Notes under the pieces: model-generated | Told to the model about the DNA's origin: nothing | The model's database searches: none | Seen by the model: only the letters and a program-made list of their open reading frames with translations | Source: Clostridiales bacterium | GTDB taxonomy: Bacteria > Bacillota > Clostridia > Oscillospirales > Oscillospiraceae | Assembly (NCBI GenBank): GCA_020860575.1 | Contig: JAJBUB010000099.1 | Location: 1-36,918, forward strand | DNA length: 36,918 bases | Reading direction: 5' to 3' | Position numbers and translations under genes: made by a program | Shown: positions 30,510 to 36,918 of the stretch, piece by piece | How the letters are laid out: each line of letters opens with the position of its first letter | How positions within the stretch are numbered: the first letter of the stretch is position 1

Positions 30510-31877
30510 TCACACCTTGGAGATGATCTTCCGGTTGATCCTGACCAGATACCAGGTGCTCAGGCACAGGCTGGCCAGCTCTGCGATGGGGAAGGCCCAC
30601 CACACATAGTCCAGCACGCCGGTCTGGGCCAGCAGCCAGGCCACCGGCAGCAGCACCACCAGCTGGCGGACGATGGAGATGATCATGGAGTAGAGACCGT
30701 TGCCCAGCGCCTGGAACACGGTGCCGCAGGCGATGCAGTAGCCCGCAAAGGCGAAGCTCAACGCGATGGTGCGCAGGGCGGGGACGCCGATCTCCAGCAT
30801 ATAGTCCGAGGCGTTGAACAGCCCCAGCAGCTGGGCGGGGAGCAGCTCGAACACCGCCATACCCGCCAGCATGAAGCACATGGCGTAGAAGATGCCCAGC
30901 TTGATGGTGGTGATCATCCGCTCCCGCTTCCGGGCGCCGAAGTTGTAGGCGATGATGGGCACCAGCGCCCCGTTCAGGCCAAAGACGGGCATAAAGACGA
31001 AGGACTGGAGCTTGAAGTACACCCCCAGCACCGCCATAGCAGTGGAGGAGAAGACCCCCAAAATCAGGTTCATGCCGTAGGTCATCACCGAGCTGATGGA
31101 GGCCATAATGATGGAGGGAACGCCCACGACGTAGATGCGCCGGATGGTGGGGCCGTGAGGCCGGAACCAGTTGCGCACCACAAAGTGCAGCTCCTTGTTG
31201 CAGCGGAAGTTCAGGACGATCACCACGGCGGCCCCCACGAACTGGCCCAGAACGGTGGCGACGGCGGCTCCCGCCACCCCCAGCTCCGGGAAGGGGCCAA
31301 GGCCGAAGATGAGCACCGGGTCCATAATGATGTTGACCACCGCTCCGGACATCTGGGAGATCATGCTCAGCACCGTATGTCCCGTGGCCTGGAGCAGCCG
31401 CTCAAAGGCCAGCTGGAGGAACAGTCCCTGGCACAGCAGGGCGCAGATGGTGAGATAGCTCACCCCGTACTCCAAAATGGCGGAGTCCTCCGCCACCTGG
31501 CTGGCGTAGAAGGGCCGCACCACCGTCTGGGACAGCACCATAAACACAGCCATGGAGCAGAAGGCCAGGAAGATGCCGTTGCTGGCCGCCCGGTTGGCGG
31601 TGGCCTCGTCCCCCTCTCCCAGAGATTTGGAGAGCATGGCGTTGATGCCAACGCCGGTGCCGGTGCCGACGGCGATCATAATATTCTGGGCCGGGAACGC
31701 CAGGGAAACCGCCGTCAGGGCGTCCTCCCCCAGCATGGAGACAAAGATGCTGTCTACCACGTTGTAGCAGGCCTGTACCAGCATGGACAGCATCATGGGC
31801 AGCGCCATGGTCAGCAGCAGCCGGTTCACCGGCATGGTGCCCATTTTGTTCTCGTGAAGCGCGCTGGATGATTGCAC
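30510..31877 (-). CDS. MATE family efflux transporter
   Basis: A 455-residue polytopic membrane protein of the multidrug and toxic compound extrusion family. Two homologous halves are visible. The first begins PVNRLLLTMALPMMLSMLVQACYNVVDSIFVSMLGEDALTAVSLAFPAQNIMIAVGTGTGVGINAMLSKSLGEGD; the second has IYVVGVPSIIMASISSVMTYGMNLILG and LNGALVPIIAYNFGARKRERM. Likely exports cationic compounds by Na+ or H+ antiport; substrate unknown. The start is set at a GTG because AAAGGAGG lies eight bases before it, and an ATG nine codons upstream (31904) would place that site inside the coding region. The 1060-residue track ORF is an artefact running into the antisense of the next gene. Confidence 0.9.
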   Translation of the reverse strand: MQSSSALHENKMGTMPVNRLLLTMALPMMLSMLVQACYNVVDSIFVSMLGEDALTAVSLAFPAQNIMIAVGTGTGVGINAMLSKSLGEGDEATANRAASNGIFLAFCSMAVFMVLSQTVVRPFYASQVAEDSAILEYGVSYLTICALLCQGLFLQLAFERLLQATGHTVLSMISQMSGAVVNIIMDPVLIFGLGPFPELGVAGAAVATVLGQFVGAAVVIVLNFRCNKELHFVVRNWFRPHGPTIRRIYVVGVPSIIMASISSVMTYGMNLILGVFSSTAMAVLGVYFKLQSFVFMPVFGLNGALVPIIAYNFGARKRERMITTIKLGIFYAMCFMLAGMAVFELLPAQLLGLFNASDYMLEIGVPALRTIALSFAFAGYCIACGTVFQALGNGLYSMIISIVRQLVVLLPVAWLLAQTGVLDYVWWAFPIAELASLCLSTWYLVRINRKIISKV

Positions 31878-31909
31878 TTGATTTTCCTCCTTTGTGTCAG
31901 GCATATCAG

Positions 31910-31959
31910 GCTCCGTCCCGCAGACTGGCAAGGGCATTGGCACATCTGCGGGACGGAGC
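31910..31959 (-). promoter_or_regulatory. 15-bp inverted repeat in the MATE gene leader
   Basis: GCTCCGTCCCGCAGA (31910-31924) and TCTGCGGGACGGAGC (31945-31959) are perfectly complementary with a 20-base spacer. The leader RNA would open with this hairpin, about 30 bases before the GTG start. The stem is too far from any T-run to be a terminator; a regulatory RNA structure or protein site is possible. Confidence 0.55.
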
Positions 31960-31980
31960 TGCGATATTTTACCACGACAG

Positions 31981-32008
31981 ATTATAGCGATTCTATATCG
32001 GTTGTCAA
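31981..32008 (-). promoter_or_regulatory. Promoter of the MATE gene
   Basis: On the minus strand TTGACA (32003-32008), 16 bases, TATAAT (31981-31986), both perfect hexamers. About 100 bases before the GTG start. The 309-base gap 31878-32186 holds this, the leader hairpin and the divergent promoter of the isomerase-like gene. Confidence 0.78.
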
Positions 32009-32081
32009 GCATGGAAAACGGGCCGGTTCGACCCTTTTTCCAAAAGCGCAAAATTGTCGGTGAAATTCCACAAAAAGCCGG

Positions 32082-32110
32082 TTTCCATTTTCCTGCTGCC
32101 ATGATATACT
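32082..32110 (+). promoter_or_regulatory. Promoter of the fucose-isomerase-like gene
   Basis: TTTCCA (32082-32087), 17 bases, TATACT (32105-32110), about 75 bases before the ATG. The -35 box is weak. Confidence 0.45.
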
Positions 32111-32186
32111 GTACAACAGAATTGGGGACTTGCCCCACATACTGGGAGAACGTCCCATTTTGATTTTTGCAAGGAGGACACACGCC

Positions 32187-33662
32187 ATGATCAACATTCC
32201 CCAGGTCAAGCTTGGCATCATCGCCGTCAGCCGTGACTGTTTCCCCATTGCCCTGTCCACCCAGCGCCGGAAGAACATCGCCGCTGCCTATGGCGAGGGG
32301 CTGTACGAGTGCCCCATCACCGTGGAGAACGAAAAGGATATGCTCAAGGCGGTGGCCGACGTGAAGGAGGCCGGGGTCAACGCCCTGGTGGTGTTCCTGG
32401 GCAACTTCGGCCCCGAGACCCCCGAGACCCTCATCGCCAAATACTTTGACGGCCCCTGTATGTTCGTGGCCGCCGCCGAGGGCGACGGCGACATGATCAA
32501 CGGCCGGGGCGACGCCTATTGCGGGATGCTCAACTGCTCCTACAACTTGGGGATGCGCCATCTCAAGGGCTATATCCCCGAGTACCCCATCGGCACGGCG
32601 GAGGAGCTGGCGGAGAAGATGCACGAGTTCGTCCCCATTGCCCGGACGATTCTGGGGCTGAAGGACCTGAAGATTATCACCTTCGGCCCCCGTCCCCAGG
32701 ACTTCTTCGCCTGCAACGCCCCCATCAAGGGCCTGTACGAGCTGGGAGTGGAGATCGAGGAGAACTCCGAGCTGGATCTGCTGGTCTCCTACCAGGAGCA
32801 CGCAGGCGACCCCCGCATCCCCGACGTCTGCGCCGACATGGCGCAGGAGATGGGCGAGGGGCGGTATTATCCAGAGCTGAACGAGCGCATGGCTCAGTTT
32901 GAGCTGACCCTGCTGGACTGGGCGGAGAACCACAAGGGCAGCCGGAAGTATGTGGCCTTTGCGGACAAGTGCTGGCCCGCCTTCCCCAGTCAGTTCGGCT
33001 TTGAGCCCTGCTATGTGAACAGCCGCCTGGCCAGCCGGGGCATCCCCGTCTCCTGCGAGGTGGACATCTATGGCGCGCTCTCCGAGTACATCGGTATGTG
33101 CGTCTCCGGGGACACCGTCACCCTGCTGGACATCAATAACTCCGTGCCTCAGTACATCTATGACGAGGACATCAGGGGCAAGTACGATTACAAGCTCACC
33201 GACACCTTTATGGGCTTCCACTGCGGCAACACCCCCTCGTGCAAGATGTGCGCAGACCGGGCGGTAAAGTATCAGCTCATCCAGCACCGTCTGCTGGAGC
33301 CTCAGGACAGCGAGCCGGACTTCACCCGGGGGACCCTGGAGGGCGACATCGCCGCCAGCGACATCACCTTCTATCGTCTCCAGTGTGACAGCCAGGGCCA
33401 GCTCCGGGCCTACATCGCCCAGGGGGAGATTTTGGACGTGCCCACCCGCTCCTTCGGCGGCATCGGCGTCTTTGCCATCCCGGAGATGGGCCGGTTCTAC
33501 CGCCATGTGCTGGTGCAGAAGGGGTATCCCCACCACGGGGCGGTGGCCTTCCACCACTGCGGAAAGGAGCTGTTCGAGGTGTTCAAGTATCTGGGCATCG
33601 CCGACATCGCCTACAATCAGCCCAAGGGCGTCCTCTATCCCACGGAGAACCCCTTCGCCTGA
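32187..33662 (+). CDS. L-fucose/L-arabinose isomerase family protein
   Basis: A 491-residue protein of the L-fucose isomerase fold, a Mn2+-dependent aldose-ketose isomerase family. The N-terminal domains (KLGIIAVSRDCFPIALSTQRRKNIAAAY; VKEAGVNALVVFLGNFGPETPETLIAKYF) have the FucI-type Rossmann-like organisation. The active-site half shows SCEVDIYGALSEYIGM with the metal-binding Glu, TLLDINNS with the metal-binding Asp, and FMGFHCGNTPSC and PHHGAVAFHHCGKELFEV with candidate histidines. It is shorter than E. coli FucI (about 590), and no sugar kinase, aldolase or transporter adjoins it, so the sugar is unknown. AAGGAGG precedes the ATG at 32187; the track start is 19 codons early. Confidence 0.85.
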   Translation: MINIPQVKLGIIAVSRDCFPIALSTQRRKNIAAAYGEGLYECPITVENEKDMLKAVADVKEAGVNALVVFLGNFGPETPETLIAKYFDGPCMFVAAAEGDGDMINGRGDAYCGMLNCSYNLGMRHLKGYIPEYPIGTAEELAEKMHEFVPIARTILGLKDLKIITFGPRPQDFFACNAPIKGLYELGVEIEENSELDLLVSYQEHAGDPRIPDVCADMAQEMGEGRYYPELNERMAQFELTLLDWAENHKGSRKYVAFADKCWPAFPSQFGFEPCYVNSRLASRGIPVSCEVDIYGALSEYIGMCVSGDTVTLLDINNSVPQYIYDEDIRGKYDYKLTDTFMGFHCGNTPSCKMCADRAVKYQLIQHRLLEPQDSEPDFTRGTLEGDIAASDITFYRLQCDSQGQLRAYIAQGEILDVPTRSFGGIGVFAIPEMGRFYRHVLVQKGYPHHGAVAFHHCGKELFEVFKYLGIADIAYNQPKGVLYPTENPFA

Positions 33663-33680
33663 GCCGAATCCCACAAAAAC

Positions 33681-33717
33681 AGCGGCCTGCATCGTAACGG
33701 TGCAGGCCGCTTTCTTT
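33681..33717 (+). terminator. Terminator of the isomerase-like gene
   Basis: An 11-bp perfect stem, AGCGGCCTGCA/TGCAGGCCGCT (33681-33691 with 33701-33711), followed by TTCTTT. On the minus strand it is followed by GTTTTTGTGG, so it may act both ways. Confidence 0.85.
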
Positions 33718-33726
33718 ATGGGGTCG

Positions 33727-33764
33727 AAAAAAACGGGCGACAGACGGAAAACCGTCTGCCGCCC
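33727..33764 (-). terminator. Terminator of glgP
   Basis: On the minus strand the stem GGGCGGCAGACGG/CCGTCTGTCGCCC (one mismatch, four-base loop; 33735-33764) is followed by GTTTTTTT (33727-33734). It begins 20 bases beyond the glgP stop. Confidence 0.88.
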
Positions 33765-33784
33765 ATGGCATACAGAGGGAGAGA

Positions 33785-36220
33785 TCAGCTCTTGTTGCGC
33801 ACGTCCACATGCCAGATGTTGGCGGCGTAGTCGGCGATGGAACGGTCGGAGGAGAAGATACCGGAGCGGGCGATGTTGGACACGGACATCTGGTTCCAGT
33901 GCTTCTGGTCCTGATAGGCCTCGGCCACCTTCTCCTGGGTGTAGCGGTAGCTCTCGAAGTCGGCCAGCAGCAGATAGGGGTCCGCCTGACCGCCGTTGCC
34001 GTAGAGCAGGCCGTTGGTCAGATCCTCATACCGCTTGCCGTCGGAGAAGCCGTTGGTGATGGCGGCCAGCACCTCCCGGATGACCGGGTTCTGGTTGTAG
34101 TACTCATAGGAGTTGTAGCCGGAGCGGAGCCTGCTGGAGACCTCGTCGGAGGTGAGGCCGAAGATGAAGATGTTGTCGTCGCCCAGGATGCTGTGCATCT
34201 CCACATTGGCGCCGTCCTCGGTGCCGATGGTCAGGGCGCCGTTCATCATGAACTTCATGTTGCCGGTGCCGGAGGCCTCCTTGCCGGCGGTGGAGATCTG
34301 CTCGGACACCTCGGCGGCGGGCATCAGCTTCTCTGCCAGGGAGACACGGTAGTTCTCCAGGAAGAACACCTGGAGCTGATCCTTGCACCGGGGGTCGTTG
34401 TTGATCTCCCGGCTCAGGGAGTTGATCAGCTCGATGATCCGCTTGGCGGTGTAGTAGGCCGGGGCGGCCTTGGCGCCGAAGAGGAAGGTGCGGGGCTGGA
34501 TGGTCTTGCCGTTCTGGATCTGCTGGTACAGATAGATGATGTGCATCACGTTGAGCAGCTGGCGCTTATACTCGTGCAGCCGCTTCACCTGCACGTCGAA
34601 GATGGCGTCGGGGTTGAGCCGGAAGCCGTACTGCTTCAGGGCGTAGTCGGCAAACGCCTCCTTGTTGGACCGCTTGATCTTGGCCAGCTGGTTCAGGGCG
34701 GAGGGGTCCTCCCGGGCGGCCTCGAACTTTTTCAGGCCGGACTGGGGATGGAGCAGATACTCGTCGCTGCCGGTGACGTCTTTGATGAGCTGATCCAGCT
34801 GGGGATTGATCTGGCTGAGCCAGCGGCGATGGTCCACGCCGTTGGTGACGTTGGTGAACTTGTCCGGAGTGCGCAGCCATGCGGTGTGGAACACGTCGTC
34901 CTTCAGAATCTGGGAGTGGAGGGCGGCCACGCCGTTGACGGCGTAGCAGGCGGCCACGCAGAGGTTGGCCATGCGCACGTCGCCGTCCCAGATGATGGCC
35001 AGCTCCCGGGCCTTGTTCTCGTCGCCGTGGAAGAAGGAGCGGACCTCCTTCAGATAGCGGTCGTTGATCTCGCACATGATCTGGAAGATACGGGGCAGCA
35101 GGCCCTGCACCAGGATCTGGGGCCAATGCTCCAGGGCCTCGGCCAGAACGGTGTGGTTGGTATAGGCCACGGAGTGGGTGGTGATATACCAGGCCTCATC
35201 CCAGCTGTAGCCCTCCTGGTCGATGAAAATGCGCATCAGCTCAGGGATGACCAGAGTGGGATGGGTGTCGTTGATCTGGAGAACGTGCTTCTCGTGGAAG
35301 TTTTTCAGAGTGCCGTACAGCTTCTTATGCTTCCGGCAGATGGACTGGACGGTGGCGGAGACGAAGAAGTACTGCTGCTTGAGCCGCAGGCTCTTGCCCT
35401 CGTAGTGGTCGTCGGCGGGATAGATGACCTTGGCGATGGTCTCGGCGGTGATCTGCTGCTCCACGGCCTTGAGGTACTCGCCGGAGGAGTAGTAGTCCAT
35501 GTTCACCGGCGTGGGGCTCTTGGCGTCCCACAGGCGGAGCTTGTTTACATGGCTGGTCTGGTAGCCGGCGATCTCCATGTCCATGGGGACGGCCAGCACC
35601 TCGGTGTAGCCCACCTGACGGCAGACGAACCGGCCCTCTTCGTCCACGTCGTTTTCCACGGTGCCGCCAAAGCGGACGGTTTCGCACTCGTCCCGGCGGG
35701 GCATCAGCCACGCGTCGCCCAGGGACAGCCACTCGTCGGCCAGCTCGATCTGCTTGCCGTCGGAGATCTTTTGCTTGAACAGGCCCAGCTGATAGCAGAT
35801 GGAGTAGCCGGTGGCGGGGATCTCCTGGGTGGTCATGGACTCCAGGTAGCAGGCAGCCAGACGGCCCAGACCGCCGTTGCCCAGGCTGGCGTCCGGCTCC
35901 AGCTCAAACAGGTCTGCGGCGGAGAAGCCCATGGACTCGATGGCCTCGGTCAGCGGCTCCACCACGCCCAGGTTGTAGGCGTTCTTCATCAGGGAGCGGC
36001 CCATGAGGAACTCCATGGACAGATAGTGTACCTGGCGGGCCTGGGCCACGTCGATGGACTTGGAGGTGACGATCCGGTTGGCGGACATGATGTCCCGGAT
36101 GACCAGAGCGCAGGACTTGAACATCTGGGTGGGGGTGGCCTCAGAGGGGATGCGGCCGTAGTGGCGGCGGAGCTTGCCCTCGATGAGGGTACGAAGCTCT
36201 TCCTTGCTGTATTCGTGCAT
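33785..36220 (-). CDS. glgP: Glycogen/maltodextrin phosphorylase
   Basis: An 811-residue GT35 enzyme that releases glucose 1-phosphate from glycogen or maltodextrins. N-terminal landmarks are RQVHYLSMEFLMGRSL, DASLGNGGLGRLAACYLESM and INDTHPTLVIPELMR. The C-terminal half has VKRLHEYKRQLLN, LFGAKAAPAYYTAKRII, and the PLP-lysine signature EASGTGNMKFMMNGALTIGTEDGANVEM. Length is that of bacterial phosphorylases without the animal phosphorylation tail. The track start is 24 codons early; GGAGG nine bases before 36220 sets the start. No other glycogen genes are in the window. Confidence 0.97.
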   Translation of the reverse strand: MHEYSKEELRTLIEGKLRRHYGRIPSEATPTQMFKSCALVIRDIMSANRIVTSKSIDVAQARQVHYLSMEFLMGRSLMKNAYNLGVVEPLTEAIESMGFSAADLFELEPDASLGNGGLGRLAACYLESMTTQEIPATGYSICYQLGLFKQKISDGKQIELADEWLSLGDAWLMPRRDECETVRFGGTVENDVDEEGRFVCRQVGYTEVLAVPMDMEIAGYQTSHVNKLRLWDAKSPTPVNMDYYSSGEYLKAVEQQITAETIAKVIYPADDHYEGKSLRLKQQYFFVSATVQSICRKHKKLYGTLKNFHEKHVLQINDTHPTLVIPELMRIFIDQEGYSWDEAWYITTHSVAYTNHTVLAEALEHWPQILVQGLLPRIFQIMCEINDRYLKEVRSFFHGDENKARELAIIWDGDVRMANLCVAACYAVNGVAALHSQILKDDVFHTAWLRTPDKFTNVTNGVDHRRWLSQINPQLDQLIKDVTGSDEYLLHPQSGLKKFEAAREDPSALNQLAKIKRSNKEAFADYALKQYGFRLNPDAIFDVQVKRLHEYKRQLLNVMHIIYLYQQIQNGKTIQPRTFLFGAKAAPAYYTAKRIIELINSLSREINNDPRCKDQLQVFFLENYRVSLAEKLMPAAEVSEQISTAGKEASGTGNMKFMMNGALTIGTEDGANVEMHSILGDDNIFIFGLTSDEVSSRLRSGYNSYEYYNQNPVIREVLAAITNGFSDGKRYEDLTNGLLYGNGGQADPYLLLADFESYRYTQEKVAEAYQDQKHWNQMSVSNIARSGIFSSDRSIADYAANIWHVDVRNKS

Positions 36221-36310
36221 ATTAAAAAGCCTCCAATCAAATGATGGTTGTTCCGGCGGGCGGGAAATTCGCCCGGGCCGGGAAGGGTACAAATTTTCAT
36301 TGTCTTAGAA

Positions 36311-36339
36311 ACTTTATCACGGTAAGCGCCAAATGTCAA
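36311..36339 (-). promoter_or_regulatory. Promoter of glgP
   Basis: On the minus strand TTGACA (36334-36339), 17 bases, TAAAGT (36311-36316), about 90 bases before the ATG. Of the 562-base gap to the next gene, the stretch 36340-36479 shows no gene or site I can name. Confidence 0.72.
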
Positions 36340-36479
36340 TTGTCACTGATGCACGAAAACCGCCCTCAGAGGCAAAAAATGGGACGACTGGAGACATTCT
36401 GCCCCGGATTTTGCTCCGTCGGCCCCCGACGCGTCTCCAGCAAGGGGCGAAAAAACAGGCGGCGTCGATGAAATTCCTC

Positions 36480-36508
36480 TTGTCATTTGCCGCCGCAGAT
36501 GATAAAAT
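36480..36508 (+). promoter_or_regulatory. Promoter of the glycine T-box leader
   Basis: TTGTCA (36480-36485), 17 bases, TAAAAT (36503-36508), just before the T-box stem I. Confidence 0.68.
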
Positions 36509-36520
36509 ACCCCCAGACAG

Positions 36521-36763
36521 CAGGCGATGAGAAGGAAGAGTACGGCTGCCCCGCCGCCCCAGAGAGGGGATGGACGGTGCAAATCCCCGCGGAGGACAGT
36601 CGGAAGGCCCCTTTGAGCTGCGGCCCCAACGGGACGGAGGTCCCCGGTAGGCGCCGCCGGTTTCCCCCGTTACCGGGAGTTCGAGTGTGGCGCGCTGCGC
36701 CAAATTCAGGTGGTACCACGGACATCGTTCGCCCTGAGCAGAAAACTGCTCGGGGCGTTTTTG
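36521..36763 (+). promoter_or_regulatory. T-box riboswitch, glycine-specific
   Basis: tRNA-sensing leader of the glycyl-tRNA synthetase gene. Stem I starts near GATGAGAAGGAAGAGTA. Its distal part has CAGAGAGGGGATGGACGGTGCAAATCCCC, the usual AGAGA...GGTGCAA double-T-loop pattern. The specifier is read as GGC (36606-36608) in GAAGGCCCCTTTGAGCTG, a glycine codon at the normal place. The T-box antiterminator sequence AGGTGGTACCACGG is at 36708-36721. The terminator stem CGCCCTGAGCAG-AAAA-CTGCTCGGGGCG (36730-36757) runs into TTTTT. Uncharged tRNA-Gly should stabilise the antiterminator and allow transcription. Confidence 0.93.
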
Positions 36764-36782
36764 GCGGTCAGGAGGAGATTTC

Positions 36783-36918
36783 ATGAAAAACGAGCAAAAG
36801 ACAATGGAAAAGGTGGTCGCCCTCTGCAAGAACCGGGGCTTTATCTTCCCGGGCAGCGAGATCTACGGCGGCCTGGCCAACACCTGGGACTACGGCCCTC
36901 TGGGTGTGGAGCTGAAAA
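36783..36918 (+). CDS. glyQS: Glycyl-tRNA synthetase (5' end only)
   Basis: The first 45 codons, cut by the right edge. [45 protein letters not shown] is the characteristic opening of the single-chain (dimeric, eukaryote/archaea-like) class II glycyl-tRNA synthetase, with the motif FxxPxSEIYGGxxxxxDYGPLG. It charges tRNA-Gly. GGAGGAG precedes the ATG, and the upstream glycine T-box with a GGC specifier confirms the amino acid independently. Confidence 0.95.
   Translation, partial: MKNEQKTMEKVVALCKNRGFIFPGSEIYGGLANTWDYGPLGVELK

Noticed and set aside
32187-33662. A sugar-utilisation operon around the isomerase-like gene
   Set aside because: The neighbours are a divergent MATE exporter and a convergent glycogen phosphorylase, and terminators bound the gene, so no operon is supported.
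31878-33692. N-terminal 600 residues of the 1060-residue track ORF joined to the MATE gene
   Set aside because: Antisense of the isomerase-like gene and its promoter region. The MATE promoter, ribosome binding site and family start all lie at 31877-32008.
33809-36244. 811-residue plus-strand ORF opposite glgP
   Set aside because: Exact antisense shadow of glgP, rich in Gly/Val/Leu/His with no domain; glgP carries all catalytic motifs.
36333-36530. 65-residue plus-strand ORF before the T-box
   Set aside because: It spans the T-box promoter, has no family features and no convincing ribosome binding site.
1-36918. Search by eye for CRISPR arrays, tRNA/rRNA genes, integrases, transposases, phage genes and known defence genes
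   Set aside because: No regularly spaced repeats, no cloverleaf or rRNA sequence and no mobile-element protein was seen. The WYL regulator alone is not evidence of a defence island.

Overview
The window reads as the chromosome of a GC-rich, spore-forming member of the Clostridia, most likely an Oscillospirales gut bacterium of the Flavonifractor/Lawsonibacter/Intestinimonas type. The basis is strong AGGAGG-type ribosome binding sites, sigma-A promoters of the TTGACA-N17-TATAAT form, a sporulation protein (SpoIIP), a glycine T-box leader, a CarD-like regulator and an ArgR-type arginine operon. The genus is an inference; no rRNA gene is present to settle it. No tRNA, rRNA, CRISPR array, integrase or transposase was found, so this is mostly ordinary chromosome, with one small repeat element.

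Layout. 1-3.4 kb: LysR regulator and nitroreductase (partial at the left edge), a PAP2-family membrane protein with a heavily structured leader, a small conserved-looking protein, and a CarD-like regulator. 3.4-9.5 kb: release factor 3, an MFS exporter with a long leader holding a six-codon ORF, and a calcium-type P-type ATPase. 9.8-15.9 kb: an orphan LytTR response regulator, a DUF2442-HTH fusion, an AAA+ ATPase of the CbbX/SpoVK type, SpoIIP, a WYL regulator and an acidic lipoprotein. 16-24.2 kb: a complete ornithine/arginine pathway in the order argG-H-C-J-B-D-F on one strand. It is preceded by three exact copies of an ArgR-like half-site word and interrupted between argD and argF by a 167-bp element with terminal inverted repeats.

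24.3-29.1 kb, minus strand: five tightly packed genes encoding a circularly permuted ATP-grasp ligase, an alpha-E protein, a transglutaminase-like cysteine peptidase and two aspartoacylase/succinylglutamate-desuccinylase-like (M14/AstE) proteins. The first AstE-like protein keeps every catalytic residue; the second has lost both zinc histidines and the catalytic glutamate. The operon has its own promoter and both ends lie inside the window. It is the best candidate here for an undescribed system: an amidoligase-based peptide modification or synthesis pathway with an active hydrolase and a pseudoenzyme partner.

29.2-36.9 kb: a small P-loop protein of unknown role, uracil-DNA glycosylase, a MATE exporter whose GTG start and leader hairpin are of interest, an L-fucose-isomerase-like protein, glycogen phosphorylase, and a glycine T-box followed by the start of glycyl-tRNA synthetase, cut by the right edge.
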